Shown here piece by piece: positions 1 to 9,430 of a stretch of 64,000 nucleotides of DNA. Made by a program: the position numbers and the translations under genes. Origin of the DNA: Hansfordia pulvinata (Eukaryota > Ascomycota > Sordariomycetes > Xylariales). Location: contig BJKQ01000002.1 in the NCBI GenBank assembly GCA_006538405.1, positions 186,001-250,000 on the forward strand, written 5' to 3'. Under the pieces are notes generated by a model. That model did no database searches and was not told the origin of the DNA. It was given only the letters and a program-made list of their open reading frames with translations. The stretch's first letter is position 1. Every line of letters starts with the position of its first letter.

Positions 1-823
1 GGCCGTCTTGGCTCTGATGACAAGCAACTTGCTTGCTGCCCAACACACTCACCCGGCCTTCTCTGTCTTTCCACTCGCATGCCGCGCTCTCGTCTCTTCA
101 GCGCCTCCTCGCCTGCGGCGCTAATGCTGGGGTAGTTAGACCCAGGCCCCAAGGTCGCTCGCTCGGTCACCCGCCTCTCGGCTGGGAAGGATCCGTCCAG
201 CACAACAGAGTAGCGCAGAGCAGAGGCTCGCCTCGTCCGTCGTGTTCGTACCGTACAGGGCTCCCTCCTTCTCCTGCCCGCCGTACGAGGCGAACGGAGA
301 AAGCTGAGCCAGCGACCACCTTCCCCCGATCTGCATGACAATCCACCGCCTCGCCAGTGGCTGCTCGCGTCTCTCTACCGGGGCCAAGTGTTATACCAAC
401 CTGACCATAGACCACCTACCACAGAGTCAGAGTCCTCGAGAATCTGTCTGACCAGGACGGGCCCCCTTTCTGGCTGAGCCTCTTCTCTCAACATGCGACC
501 CTGAGCTCCCCCCAAACTTCTGCCACAGAGAGAGAGATATAGGAAGAACAAGTCTGTTGACCACGCCGGCGTCACTGTTGTGGTTGTTGTGTCGTCCTTG
601 TCTCTTGTGTCTGGGGTAGATCTCACGAGGGCCGGCAGAAGCAACAGGGTCTGTGTGGAAACACGGCAACTAAAGCAGCAGCAGCAGCAGCAGCAGCAGC
701 AACGGCGACAACATATCATAATTCTCATATTCATCACTTCTCTTCTCGTTGAAATTTCCACACCATTCGTCTGCAGCCGACTCCTCAGACAGACTCCGAC
801 GGCAGAGAGAAGGGCCGGTCTTC
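1..823. other. 5' flank and leader of the first gene
   Basis: I recognise no gene here. The stretch is pyrimidine-rich in its second half, as expected for a fungal 5' leader, and holds a CAG trinucleotide tract. The reading frame of the next gene stays open upstream of its first ATG, but only from a TTG codon, so I treat this part as untranslated. Confidence 0.5.
675..702 (+). repeat. CAG trinucleotide microsatellite
   Basis: About nine consecutive CAG/GCA units in the presumed leader of the 824-2959 gene. Translated in frame it would give polyglutamine, but no supported gene uses that frame. Confidence 0.8.
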
Positions 824-2959
824 ATGGGTGCCGACGTCGAGACACAGCGCGCCGTGCGACAAGTCCTGAGAAGCTGGCCGCCGCTTCGTCACGATGGACG
901 TGTCACTAGTCGCATTCACGACTACGACTACGACTACGACGCCGTGTCTCTGCCCATGTCGGTGCCAGACTATGAGTGCCATTGGCCAGCCGCTCCCCTC
1001 GTCGGCGTGAGGAATCACCGCCCCGCGGGCGCTTCTTCCGCCCCGGCCTCGCCCCTGTCGTCGCCGTCGGCTTCGTCGTCATCAGACCGAAATAAGGCCT
1101 TGCGCCGCGAGCGGCCTCACCACCAGCGTCACCATCATCGCCGGCGAAAGCCCGAGACTAGATCCTGCCCGTCATCGCCACCGCCGCTAAGAGCTGCGAC
1201 TGCTGCCGATACCAGACCCACCAGCAGTCAGGGCCAGGAAGCCGCGTCTGGGTCACAGCAAGCAAAAGCGGCCGACTCTGCTTCTGTGCGCCAGGCGATC
1301 ACCCCGCGTAAGCTGGTCCCCTTGGCCGGGGAGGAGGGGGGAAAGGTCGAGGGGGAGGATATCAGCGCGCTCTTCTACCGCTCTCTGATCGCCGAGAGCC
1401 TGGGTGTGAGCCAGCTGCGGGCGAGGCTCGAGATACCATCTCGGTCGTCGCTGGCGATGTCTCACCACCACCACCCCGACTACTATGTCACGACGAGGAC
1501 GACAACGATGATCATACCTCTGAAGCGCCCACGCCGCTCCGATGACGTCGACGGGCCCGGGACGGGGGTCATGTCATCCAAGAAGCGGCGCCTGCGGCTG
1601 GTGCTCGTGACCAGCCGGCTGTCGCGGCCGTATGCGCAGCCAGCGACGTACATCCCGGACCGGGGCCGCGGCGGGCGGGACGCCGGCATGCCGGTGCTGA
1701 CGCGCTTCCTCAAGCTGGCAACGACTACTGCCATGTCCTCTCCGTCTTTCTCTCCGCCCTCGTCCACGGCGTCTCCCAGCGCACCTCCCAATGCTGCTGC
1801 TCCTGTCGGTGGCAGTGTCAGTAGTGGCAGCACTCACCACCACCACCGCCCCAACAAGGCGGGCCACCAGTCGTCACTCGTCCGCAAGGCGGCCATCCTC
1901 AACCGTGTGCGTATCGGCGTCCGCCAGGCTGCTCTGTCCCGTGGCCACAACCACGTCGCCGGCCTCGCCGCCCGCCAGAACTCGCTTAACCACGGCCTGC
2001 GCCTCGTCACCGCCCCCAGCGCTGCCACCGGCGCCCGGTTTCCCTCGGTCCCTATCACCATGCCGCTGCATGACCCGAAGAGTGAGAGTAGCAGCACCAT
2101 CACGTCAACGTCGTCCTCATCGCGCCTTTATATCGGCCATCAGCGGCAGCAGCGGCAGCCCGGACCATCGCCAGGGCTGGTGGCAGGGGCATCAGGCGCA
2201 GGAGTGCCGCTCATCGCAAACACCCACCTTCACCCCTGCATGCGGAGAGACGAAGACACGACAAGGCTGCACGGCGGCGTCTGGACCAGCTCCAGCGGTA
2301 TACCGCACCTCACAACGCCAACGTTGCCAGGACCTCCTCGCGACGGGCCGGTAATGGTCTCCTCCCTGTTACCCACTGCGCCGTCCCAGCACCATCATCA
2401 ACCACAACAGCATCCGTACTCTCCCCTTTCCTCTTCCTCCTCCCCATCCCCCTCCTCGTCTATCCCTCCTTATCCCTGGTCCACTTTCTCCTATACCACC
2501 AACACCACCAACACCACCGCCGCCGCACCACCCTCATCACCACTACCCCCGAGCGGAAGCGGCATCATGGCGCCCCCGACAGCCAAGGAGGAGGGCGAGT
2601 CGGCCTTCGCGGCCCCGGACCTCGACACCCGTTACGCCGACTTGTCCGACGACGACATCGACGACGTTTACGCCGACTTTGGCGTCCTGCTCGCCCGCGC
2701 GGGCTCCGCGTCCCCCACGCACGACAACCCGGGCAGCCCGGGACAGCAGTCGCAGACATCATGCCATGGTGGTGGTGGAGGTCGTGGCTACCGCCGCGGC
2801 TCCACGCCCCCTTCAGCCTCATCGCCGCTAGGTACAACGCCTCCACCACCGCCGTCAACGGGGCAGCATCAGCACCAGCACCAGCAACACCCCGACGAAG
2901 AGCAGCATTTCTACGAGGAGTATCTGGACGAGCTGGACGGGCTGCACTGGATCACGTGA
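824..2959 (+). CDS. Conserved fungal low-complexity protein, function unknown
   Basis: Intronless frame of about 711 residues. The first ATG is at 824; a second in-frame ATG at 956 is an alternative start. Most of the protein is disordered and rich in Ser, Pro, His and Gln. Three patches look conserved: a basic block near residues 245-285 (SSKKRRLRLVLVTSRLSRPY followed by QPATYIPDRG), a helical patch near residues 355-410 (RKAAILNRVRIGVRQAA), and an acidic tail with YADLSDDDIDDVYADFGVLL and a terminal YLDELDGLHW. From memory, a similar basic block plus acidic tail occurs in uncharacterised Pezizomycotina proteins, but I cannot name a function. The basic patch could be a nuclear localisation signal (inference). 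There is no signal peptide or membrane segment. Confidence that it is a real gene is good; the start is less certain. Confidence 0.75.
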   Translation: MGADVETQRAVRQVLRSWPPLRHDGRVTSRIHDYDYDYDAVSLPMSVPDYECHWPAAPLVGVRNHRPAGASSAPASPLSSPSASSSSDRNKALRRERPHHQRHHHRRRKPETRSCPSSPPPLRAATAADTRPTSSQGQEAASGSQQAKAADSASVRQAITPRKLVPLAGEEGGKVEGEDISALFYRSLIAESLGVSQLRARLEIPSRSSLAMSHHHHPDYYVTTRTTTMIIPLKRPRRSDDVDGPGTGVMSSKKRRLRLVLVTSRLSRPYAQPATYIPDRGRGGRDAGMPVLTRFLKLATTTAMSSPSFSPPSSTASPSAPPNAAAPVGGSVSSGSTHHHHRPNKAGHQSSLVRKAAILNRVRIGVRQAALSRGHNHVAGLAARQNSLNHGLRLVTAPSAATGARFPSVPITMPLHDPKSESSSTITSTSSSSRLYIGHQRQQRQPGPSPGLVAGASGAGVPLIANTHLHPCMRRDEDTTRLHGGVWTSSSGIPHLTTPTLPGPPRDGPVMVSSLLPTAPSQHHHQPQQHPYSPLSSSSSPSPSSSIPPYPWSTFSYTTNTTNTTAAAPPSSPLPPSGSGIMAPPTAKEEGESAFAAPDLDTRYADLSDDDIDDVYADFGVLLARAGSASPTHDNPGSPGQQSQTSCHGGGGGRGYRRGSTPPSASSPLGTTPPPPPSTGQHQHQHQQHPDEEQHFYEEYLDELDGLHWIT

Positions 2960-4138
2960 ACTCCCACTCTATCCCCTGACTTCAAAAAGGGGTTGGAATT
3001 TACTCACCTTCAGCTGCGGAGCACCTGCTCTACCGGGATATGCACGTGCTGGAAAGAGCCCCAAAAGAGGGCCGGAACTGTCACGCAAGAGTGACCTGCG
3101 GCCAAGCTGTCCGAGTACCCTCCCCTCCCGGCTGGTGAGTCGCCGAAGGGAAGACATGTCCTGCGAGAGTTGGGGGAGGGTTCATGCCCACATGTCAAGT
3201 AGGCTTCGCTGTGCACCATGTTGTGCCGATCAAGGAGCCTGCGGTTTGGCGTGCGGAATGCGCGCGCATGAAAGCGGACAGCAAGCCTCCGGAATCATCC
3301 TGGCGACCGGACCCGTCTTGCGATCCACCGCCATTGCAGGGTCTTTGTAACGCTGCTGTGGCATTGGGGTGGCCGGTTTTTCTGCTCCTGTCAGGTATCC
3401 ACGCGGAGCAAACTGACCCCATGGCTGGCCTTTGGTTCAGCGTTCGGTAGCCAATCTACAAGGGAACAGACAGAACCCGAGAGCCTTTCACAATTGGGCC
3501 GGTGCATGGCGCGAGACGAAAGCGAGGAGGTCGCCTCCGCGACCGCAAGTGACAGATTCGAGATGCCTCAATACGGTTGGCGCATGGATATAGCCACGGA
3601 GAGCCCGGCTGGAAAGAGACGCAGACCATTCGCGGTCGACAGGCTTGTCTTCTGGGCCTCTGATAAACGGGTTGACCGGGGGAAAGGGGCGGACGCAGTT
3701 CCTCGGCCTCGTCTCTGCCCATCAAGTCTACTGCTTGACCCATCCGCCCAGGCAAGACAGAAGGGCCAAAATTGGCCGCGAAAACCATGGTGGGTTTTTA
3801 CCTGAACAAGAAATAAGAATCCAAATTTTTTTTTTTTTTTTAAAAAAAAATTATAATGCCACCGGTGCAAGCTTCAAGAACATGCAGAGACACACCGACG
3901 CGTAGACCCGGGGCAAGACGACAAAGCACATCTCCTGGCACCTTGAATGAACTATGCCGGCACAACGAGCAAGCGGCGACGAGATCCTCACCATGGGTGA
4001 AGTGGATGTAAGCCGCTATAATCCGCCGTCGCAATAGGTCCATCCCCGTCCCCTCTGCCATCCGGCCTACTAGTATACACAGATCAGACTTCACAACCTC
4101 TTCTCCATCATCCTCAGCACGCACGCCCACCCCTCTGC
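2960..4138. other. Intergenic region, 3' flanks of two converging genes
   Basis: Lies between the 3' ends of the first gene (+) and the OHCU decarboxylase gene (-). The open frames here are short, overlap on both strands and show no recognisable protein. The notable element is a T16 tract at 3826-3841 running directly into A9 at 3842-3850, which could act as a bidirectional poly(A)/termination-rich element (inference). Confidence 0.5.
3826..3850. repeat. T16-A9 homopolymer junction
   Basis: Sixteen T followed immediately by nine A, in the gap between two convergent genes. Its composition contrasts sharply with the GC-rich surroundings. Confidence 0.8.
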
Positions 4139-4400
4139 CTACGCCCCCGCGCCGCTATCGCCTCCGCCCAGCTTGCCCGCCCGGTCGAGCGCGATGTCCA
4201 CCATGGCGGCCGCGGCCCTCCTCTCCTCGCGGCGCACCAGCTCGGGCGGCGCGACCCCTGCTACCCCGCTCCCCGCCCCCGCCTCGGCGATGCGCGCCCT
4301 CATGTCCTCGACGATGGCAGGGCGCGCCCTCCCGGCGACGAAGACGACGTAGCGCATGCCCGGGTACGCGGCCTCGTACTGCGCGTTGAGGACCGGGAGG

Positions 4401-4432
<32 letters not shown>

Positions 4433-4869
4433 CGCCGCCTCCTTCGCCGCCGCCGCTGCTGCTGCGCTGTTGGTGGACGCTGTTGGTGATGGTTGTTGTT
4501 GTTGTTGTTGCAGGTTCGCCTGCTCGGCGCGGCTCTGCGCGCTGTCCACCCGGGCGGCGCCCAGGCGGGGGTGCGAGGATAGGATGGCGTGGAAGGCGGC
4601 GCGGGAGGAGGCGGACCCGGACTCGGACTCGTCGGCTAGGGCGGAGAGGACGGCGCCGACGGCCCGGATGGTGCTGCGCCAGGTCGGGGCGGCGGCGGCG
4701 GACGGGGAGGGGGAGGGGAGGAGGAGGAGGAGGAGAGGTGGGCGCGGACGGCAGGCAGGGCGCGGGCGTGCAGCGCGGGGCTGGGCTCGAAGAGCAGGTC
4801 CAGGGCGGCGGCGATGGCGGCGTCGTCGGCGGCCGCGAGGGTCGCGATCGGGGGCAGGGTGGGGGCCAT
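4139..4869 (-). CDS. OHCU decarboxylase-like protein (uric acid degradation), with apparent frameshift
   Basis: The family converts 2-oxo-4-hydroxy-4-carboxy-5-ureidoimidazoline to S-allantoin, the last step of urate oxidation. Visible parts are an N-terminal segment starting at 4869 (PPIATL, then ALDLLFEPSPALHARALP), a central helix segment (STIRAVGAVLSALADES), the signature AILSSHPRLGAARVDSAQSR, and a C-terminal YEAAYPGMRYVVFVAGRARP with EDMRARI. The His-Pro-Arg of the signature matches the active-site region. The N-terminal frame and the rest differ by one base. The switch lies in a C/CT-rich simple-sequence tract at about 4690-4745, and one extra base would give 243 residues. No intron with good splice sites explains it. 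An 11-Asn run (GTT repeat at 4401-4432) sits in a loop before the last helix. It is divergent from PRP19. Either a sequencing error or a broken gene; I favour error. Confidence 0.8.
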
Positions 4870-6059
4870 TGAGGTGGTGGTGGTGGAGGTGGCTACGCAG
4901 ACGTGGTTGGGTATTCGATATACGAGTAGGTAGCTGGCTGGGGGAGAGGAGGGGTTGATCTGGTGATGGCGAGGGGTTGATAGGAGAGTGCGGTAGGTGC
5001 GCTCACGTGCAAGATGCCCCCGGAACTGTCTGAGGTATCATACGAGTTGGACGGATCTGTCTGGCTTGGAACACTCCCTTTTCACCTGCATACATTACTT
5101 ACTCCCAAGGTGTAGGTATCTAAGAGTCAAGTTGTCCGAGAGCTCATATGCACGAAACGGCGCTTGAGATGGTCTTGGATTGATACTCTTTTCCCGTATT
5201 ACATCCAACCGATTGGCGTTCAAGCTCGGATTTGGTGAGGGTCTAGCCTCGACAATATACACACCGGCCTATGGAATCGCAGCCTCTCAACTTGATTTGC
5301 CCCGTCCGGCTTACGCCCATTGAGAGCTACTTGACCTGACTGTTCAATCTTCAAGTTTGTTAAATTACCTTCCAAATTCCTCGTGGTCTAAGCACACCAA
5401 ATACAAGTATGGTCTCATCGATGGATTGTCGGAGAAATCCAATACAATATTCACGGGATCGTGTATTAGGTCTGGTAGGTATGAAAATGATTGATATCTA
5501 ATGATGTAGTACCAGGTAATCCATTGATGTAAATGCCGGAAAGAACAATACCAATTACCCAAGTCTGGTGGAAGGTGCAGATGCCAGGTGGACCCGGTTT
5601 CAGGTGCTGCCTACGAGTACTTGTACCACGCACGCACGGCAGGTAACGGAGTTAGTTAGCACAGGTACTTAGCTGGGAAGGCGCGTCGCAGCAACACGCC
5701 GGCCCATCGCGGCAGCCAATCAGAACCGCCGTCTCGCCCCGTCTACTTTTCACCAGCAAGCAGCTCTCGCCGCCTCGCAGCGCAGCCTCTCTGCGCACTG
5801 CCAACCCGCCCTCGACACCCACCCGCTCTCGTCATCCAAGGTTGTCGTCGACTACCCCAGCCATTCCATCGCAGCGCTTCTCCCCAGCGACACCTTGAAG
5901 CCTCCAACTGTGAGCCCTCCATTCGTCGCCGCGACCTGCCCGCTGGTTCGCGCTCGCCCGGCACTCCGCGCGACTCGACTGCTGTGACGGAGCCTCCGCC
6001 AGTCCATCGCCCCGTCGCAAACCCATTCTCCATCCATCTTCGCGCCGCCGCCCGCCGCC
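4870..6059. other. Divergent intergenic promoter region (OHCU gene / PRP19)
   Basis: About 1.2 kb between two divergent starts. It is AT-richer in the middle (about 5100-5560). It contains two copies of the octamer TACGAGTA (4921, 5612) and a CCAAT box. No credible coding frame; the minus-strand frames near 5743-6239 mirror the GC-rich PRP19 leader. Confidence 0.6.
5716..5720 (+). promoter_or_regulatory. CCAAT box upstream of PRP19
   Basis: CCAAT within GCCAATCAG, 340 bases upstream of the PRP19 ATG. This is the core bound by the fungal HAP/CBF complex. Function is inferred from sequence only. Confidence 0.35.
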
Positions 6060-7683
6060 ATGCTCTGCGCACGTAAGCGGCCCCCATGCCCGTTGCCTCC
6101 CACTCTCGCGACCTCGCTTCTGACCTGCTACAGTCTCCGGCGAAGCTCCCCAGGAGCCCGTCCTGTCCAAGATCTCCGGTACGTCACATGCCATTGCCCA
6201 TGCCCCGATGCCCTGGTTCGGCACTGACCAGCTCCCCATCAGGCGCCGTCTTTGAGAAGCGCCTCATCGAGAAGTACATTGAGGAGCACAACAAGGACCC
6301 CGTCTCCGGCGACGATCTGTCCCCGACGACCTCATCGCCATCAAGTCCTCCCGCATCGTCCACCCTCGGCCCCCGACCCTCACGTCCATTCCCGCCCTGC
6401 TGTCCACCTTCCAGAACGAGTGGGACGCCCTCGCACTCGAGACCTACAGCCTCAAAGAACAGCTGACCCGCACCCGCGAGGAGCTGGCCACCGCCCTCTA
6501 CCAGCACGATGCCGCCGTCCGCGTCATTGCCCGTCTGACCAAGGAGCGCGACGATGCCCGTGACGCCCTGTCCAAGGTCTCGGTTTCCGGCACCTCCGGC
6601 CCCGCCGACGACGCCATGGCTGTCGACAACGAGGCCCTGTCTGAAGAGCTGGCTGCCAAGGTCGATGAGACTCAGGCCGCCATGTCCAAGAGCCGCAAGA
6701 AGCGCCCCGTCCCCCAGGGCTGGGCCTCCCCGGACGACGTCTCCGCTTTTGCCGTCGCCACCACCACCGACCTTCCCGTGCCCCAGACAACGTCGATAAC
6801 CGTCGCCGAAGGCTACGCCGCCGTGGGTGGCCTGCAGGGCACTGCCGCCGTCTACTCGATTGAAGCCAACAAACTGGAGCGTGAGCTGCAGATCAACGAG
6901 CCCGTCACCGACTCGCTATGGATCGGGTCCAAGGCCATCTTTTCCACATCCAAGGGCTCGGTCAAGGTGTACGACAGCGGCAGCGAAGTTGCTTCTTTCA
7001 CGGACCACGCCGGCCCTGCGACCGGCCTGGCTATCCACCCCAGCCACGACATTCTGGCGTCTGTTGGCTCGGACAAGAGCTTTGTGCTCTACGACCTGAC
7101 CAGCCTCAAGCGTGCCACGCGCGTGTTTACGACCTCGAGTAAGTCTCGACATGCACACTTCCCAAAATCGGAAACTAATAGCAATCCTCTAGGCCTGACT
7201 ACGTGCGCGTTCCACCCCGACGGGCACCTGTTTGCCGCGGGCACGAGCTCGGGAGAGATCAAGCTGTTCATGACCAAGACGGGCGATGAGGCGGCGTCCT
7301 TTGAGCTTGGCGCCGAGGTCAAGGCGATTGTGTTCTCGGAGAACGGATACTGGTTCGCGGCGACGGGCAAGGGCCAAACGACGGTGACGATATTCGACCT
7401 GCGCAAAGAAGGGGCGGCGGCCCAGGCCAAGGTATTGGACGTTGGCGGCGAGGTACAGGACCTGGCGTGGGACTACTCGCAGCAGTTCCTGGCGACAGCC
7501 GGCGCAGAGGGGTTGACGGTGCAGGCATACAACAAGTCGTCGCGCAAGTGGAGCGAGCCACTGCGGGCGGGCGTGCCTGGGGCTGTGGCCGTTCAGTGGG
7601 CAGCCAGTGCCAACAAGCTTCTGGCTGTGAATGGAGACGGCGCCCTCAGCGTGCTCGAGGCAGCCGAGAGCGAGGGGGCATAG
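6060..7683 (+). CDS. PRP19: Pre-mRNA-processing factor 19, U-box E3 ubiquitin ligase, with apparent one-base deletion
   Basis: Core subunit of the nineteen complex, which activates the spliceosome and ubiquitylates splicing proteins in the nucleus. Exons 6060-6072, 6134-6178, 6243-7138 and 7193-7683, all with GT-AG borders. The product begins MLCA, then LSGEAPQEPVLSKISG and the U-box (AVFEKRLIEKYIEEHNKDPV, about residues 20-75). It continues with the Prp19 coiled-coil region (LLSTFQNEWDALALETYSLK, DAAVRVIARLTKERDDA) and a WD40 propeller from about residue 210 to the end. After GDDLS the frame jumps by one base at the C4 run 6321-6324; five C would read on to DDLIAIKSSRIV and give 481 residues, the usual size for the family. 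Because the gene is expected to be essential, I take the gap as a sequence error. Intron 3 (54 bases) has no in-frame stop. Confidence 0.93.
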
Positions 7684-8180
7684 CGGTGAAAATAGAAGAC
7701 ATGGAGCCTGTATAGTACAACCGGCGGGAGACGGACAGAGGACAGAGGACAGAGAAAAGATACCAGACTAGGATACGAGGGGGCCTGCTCTGATGAGGCA
7801 GGAATATTGGGATAGTGGTGGCCCCAGTTTATCTGAATGATGTTTATTTCAAAAGAGGTTCTGTTCTCGTCATCCGCCAGGTGGTATTGACACAATGACG
7901 AGGTCGCTTCACTACAGTGAACGCGACCTGGCCTGACCCGACGCTCGATGGGCGGCATTCGGCCAATGTCAGGTGCCCATTGCCTGTTCTGCCCTGAAGA
8001 CATCATGGGAGCTCGCGTGCATATCAGGTAGCGGAGCTGCGTGGTGGAATTACGCGTACACCGGGCATTGCCTTATAAGGCAGAAGGGCCACAGCCGGTA
8101 AGCAACAGCCGAAGACATGAGAACGAGGGTGAACCGTGACCGACTAAATTGCGATTACGTCGGGTCTAGACTACATACTT

Positions 8181-8191
8181 TACCTAAGGTA
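8181..8191 (+). promoter_or_regulatory. TACCTAAGGTA near-palindrome, copy 1
   Basis: Eleven-base inverted-repeat word TACCTAAGGTA; its reverse complement recurs exactly at 8971 and 57226. All three copies are intergenic. Function unknown. Confidence 0.4.
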
Positions 8192-8970
8192 TTGAGATAC
8201 CCAATTCTCAGCAAAGCTAAAGCCGGCACCCGTGGACTTCAATCAATATTCAGGATGAAGTTGCAAGCAGATGTACCGCTACTCTAGCGCAGTACCTACC
8301 GTAAGGATGTACTGACGCACATGGATGGATGCAGCGCAAGCCCGGCACGGTGCCGTACGAGTACCCGCACCTGTACGAGTATGCACACATTCGTAACCGC
8401 CGGCGGCAGCTTCCGAATCCGAAGAGCGGCTTAACCCCGACAAGGGCGCTTGAATAAGGGTTACGGTGGACTGCCCATGGACTCGATCATGTCGTTGGCC
8501 GTGCACCTGATGATTGCCTCAAAGGTACATTGCACGATACCTTCCACCATTGGAAGTGTACCTGGCATCTAATCCATTACAATCAAGGAACCTTAGCAGA
8601 ACATAAGACACCCCGTTACTCAGGACAATACGATCGTCGGGTCTGACCACGTCACAATAGGGACGGGGACTCGAATGCGCAGCAAATCCAGCCGGCGGCT
8701 CGTTGCAAGTTGCCCTGAGTTTGTCGAATCAGGGCTCGAAAAGGGTGCCTACATCTGCGCCGACCCAAGATTGTCACATCGTCGTCATTTACAGGCCCTC
8801 CCGCCCGTCGTACCTTGTCGGATGAATCCCTACCTACCTACCTAAGGTTCTCGTCCCGTCTTATCAGACCTGCACACCATAATATAATAGATAATCCATG
8901 CTGCGTACGAGTAAACATCAGCCGACGGTCTCCCCCACTTCCACCCACAAACCACCACTACTTACCTTCG

Positions 8971-8981
8971 TACCTTAGGTA
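8971..8981 (+). promoter_or_regulatory. TACCTTAGGTA near-palindrome, copy 2
   Basis: Second copy, 450 bases upstream of the RING-protein ATG; reverse complement of the word at 8181. Confidence 0.4.
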
Positions 8982-9430
8982 GAAGAAAGCAACCCGCGGA
9001 TTGCCAGGTACTTGTACTTGTGCCACCACGGCCACTGACCTCAGCCGCCGTCCCATCACCTCCCCGGTGCCCTTGCCTCTGCTTCCTCCCAACACAAAGC
9101 GCATCCACCACCACACCACACCACACGCCCCCGTCACGTCACCTACCGCCACTGCGCCTGCTTCCTCCCTTTGCCTGCTTCGACATGGCCCCCAGCGCCC
9201 GGTCCGTCCCATCTTGACGACCGCCCCGCTGACCCGTCACCACCGCAGCCGTCGTCACCTGCTGCTCACCTACCTCCCTCACCTCAGCGGCCGTCCCGGC
9301 CTGCACCCTCCTGCCTGCCTGCGCGCGACCTGCCTGCGGCCTGCTACGCCACCCGACTGCCTGCCATTCGACAGTCGCTTCCGACACACAGCGGCTGGCC
9401 CGGCGTCCTCTCCACCCTCGTTCATCTAAC

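Larger units (their letters stand above)
7684..9430. other. Intergenic region upstream of the RING-protein gene
   Basis: No supported gene. It holds three TACGAGTA octamers (8356, 8374, 8906), two copies of the 11-bp word TACCTWAGGTA (8181, 8971) and runs of CCTACCTACCTA near 8830. The last 400 bases are C/CA-rich and probably the transcription start and leader of the downstream gene. Confidence 0.5.
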
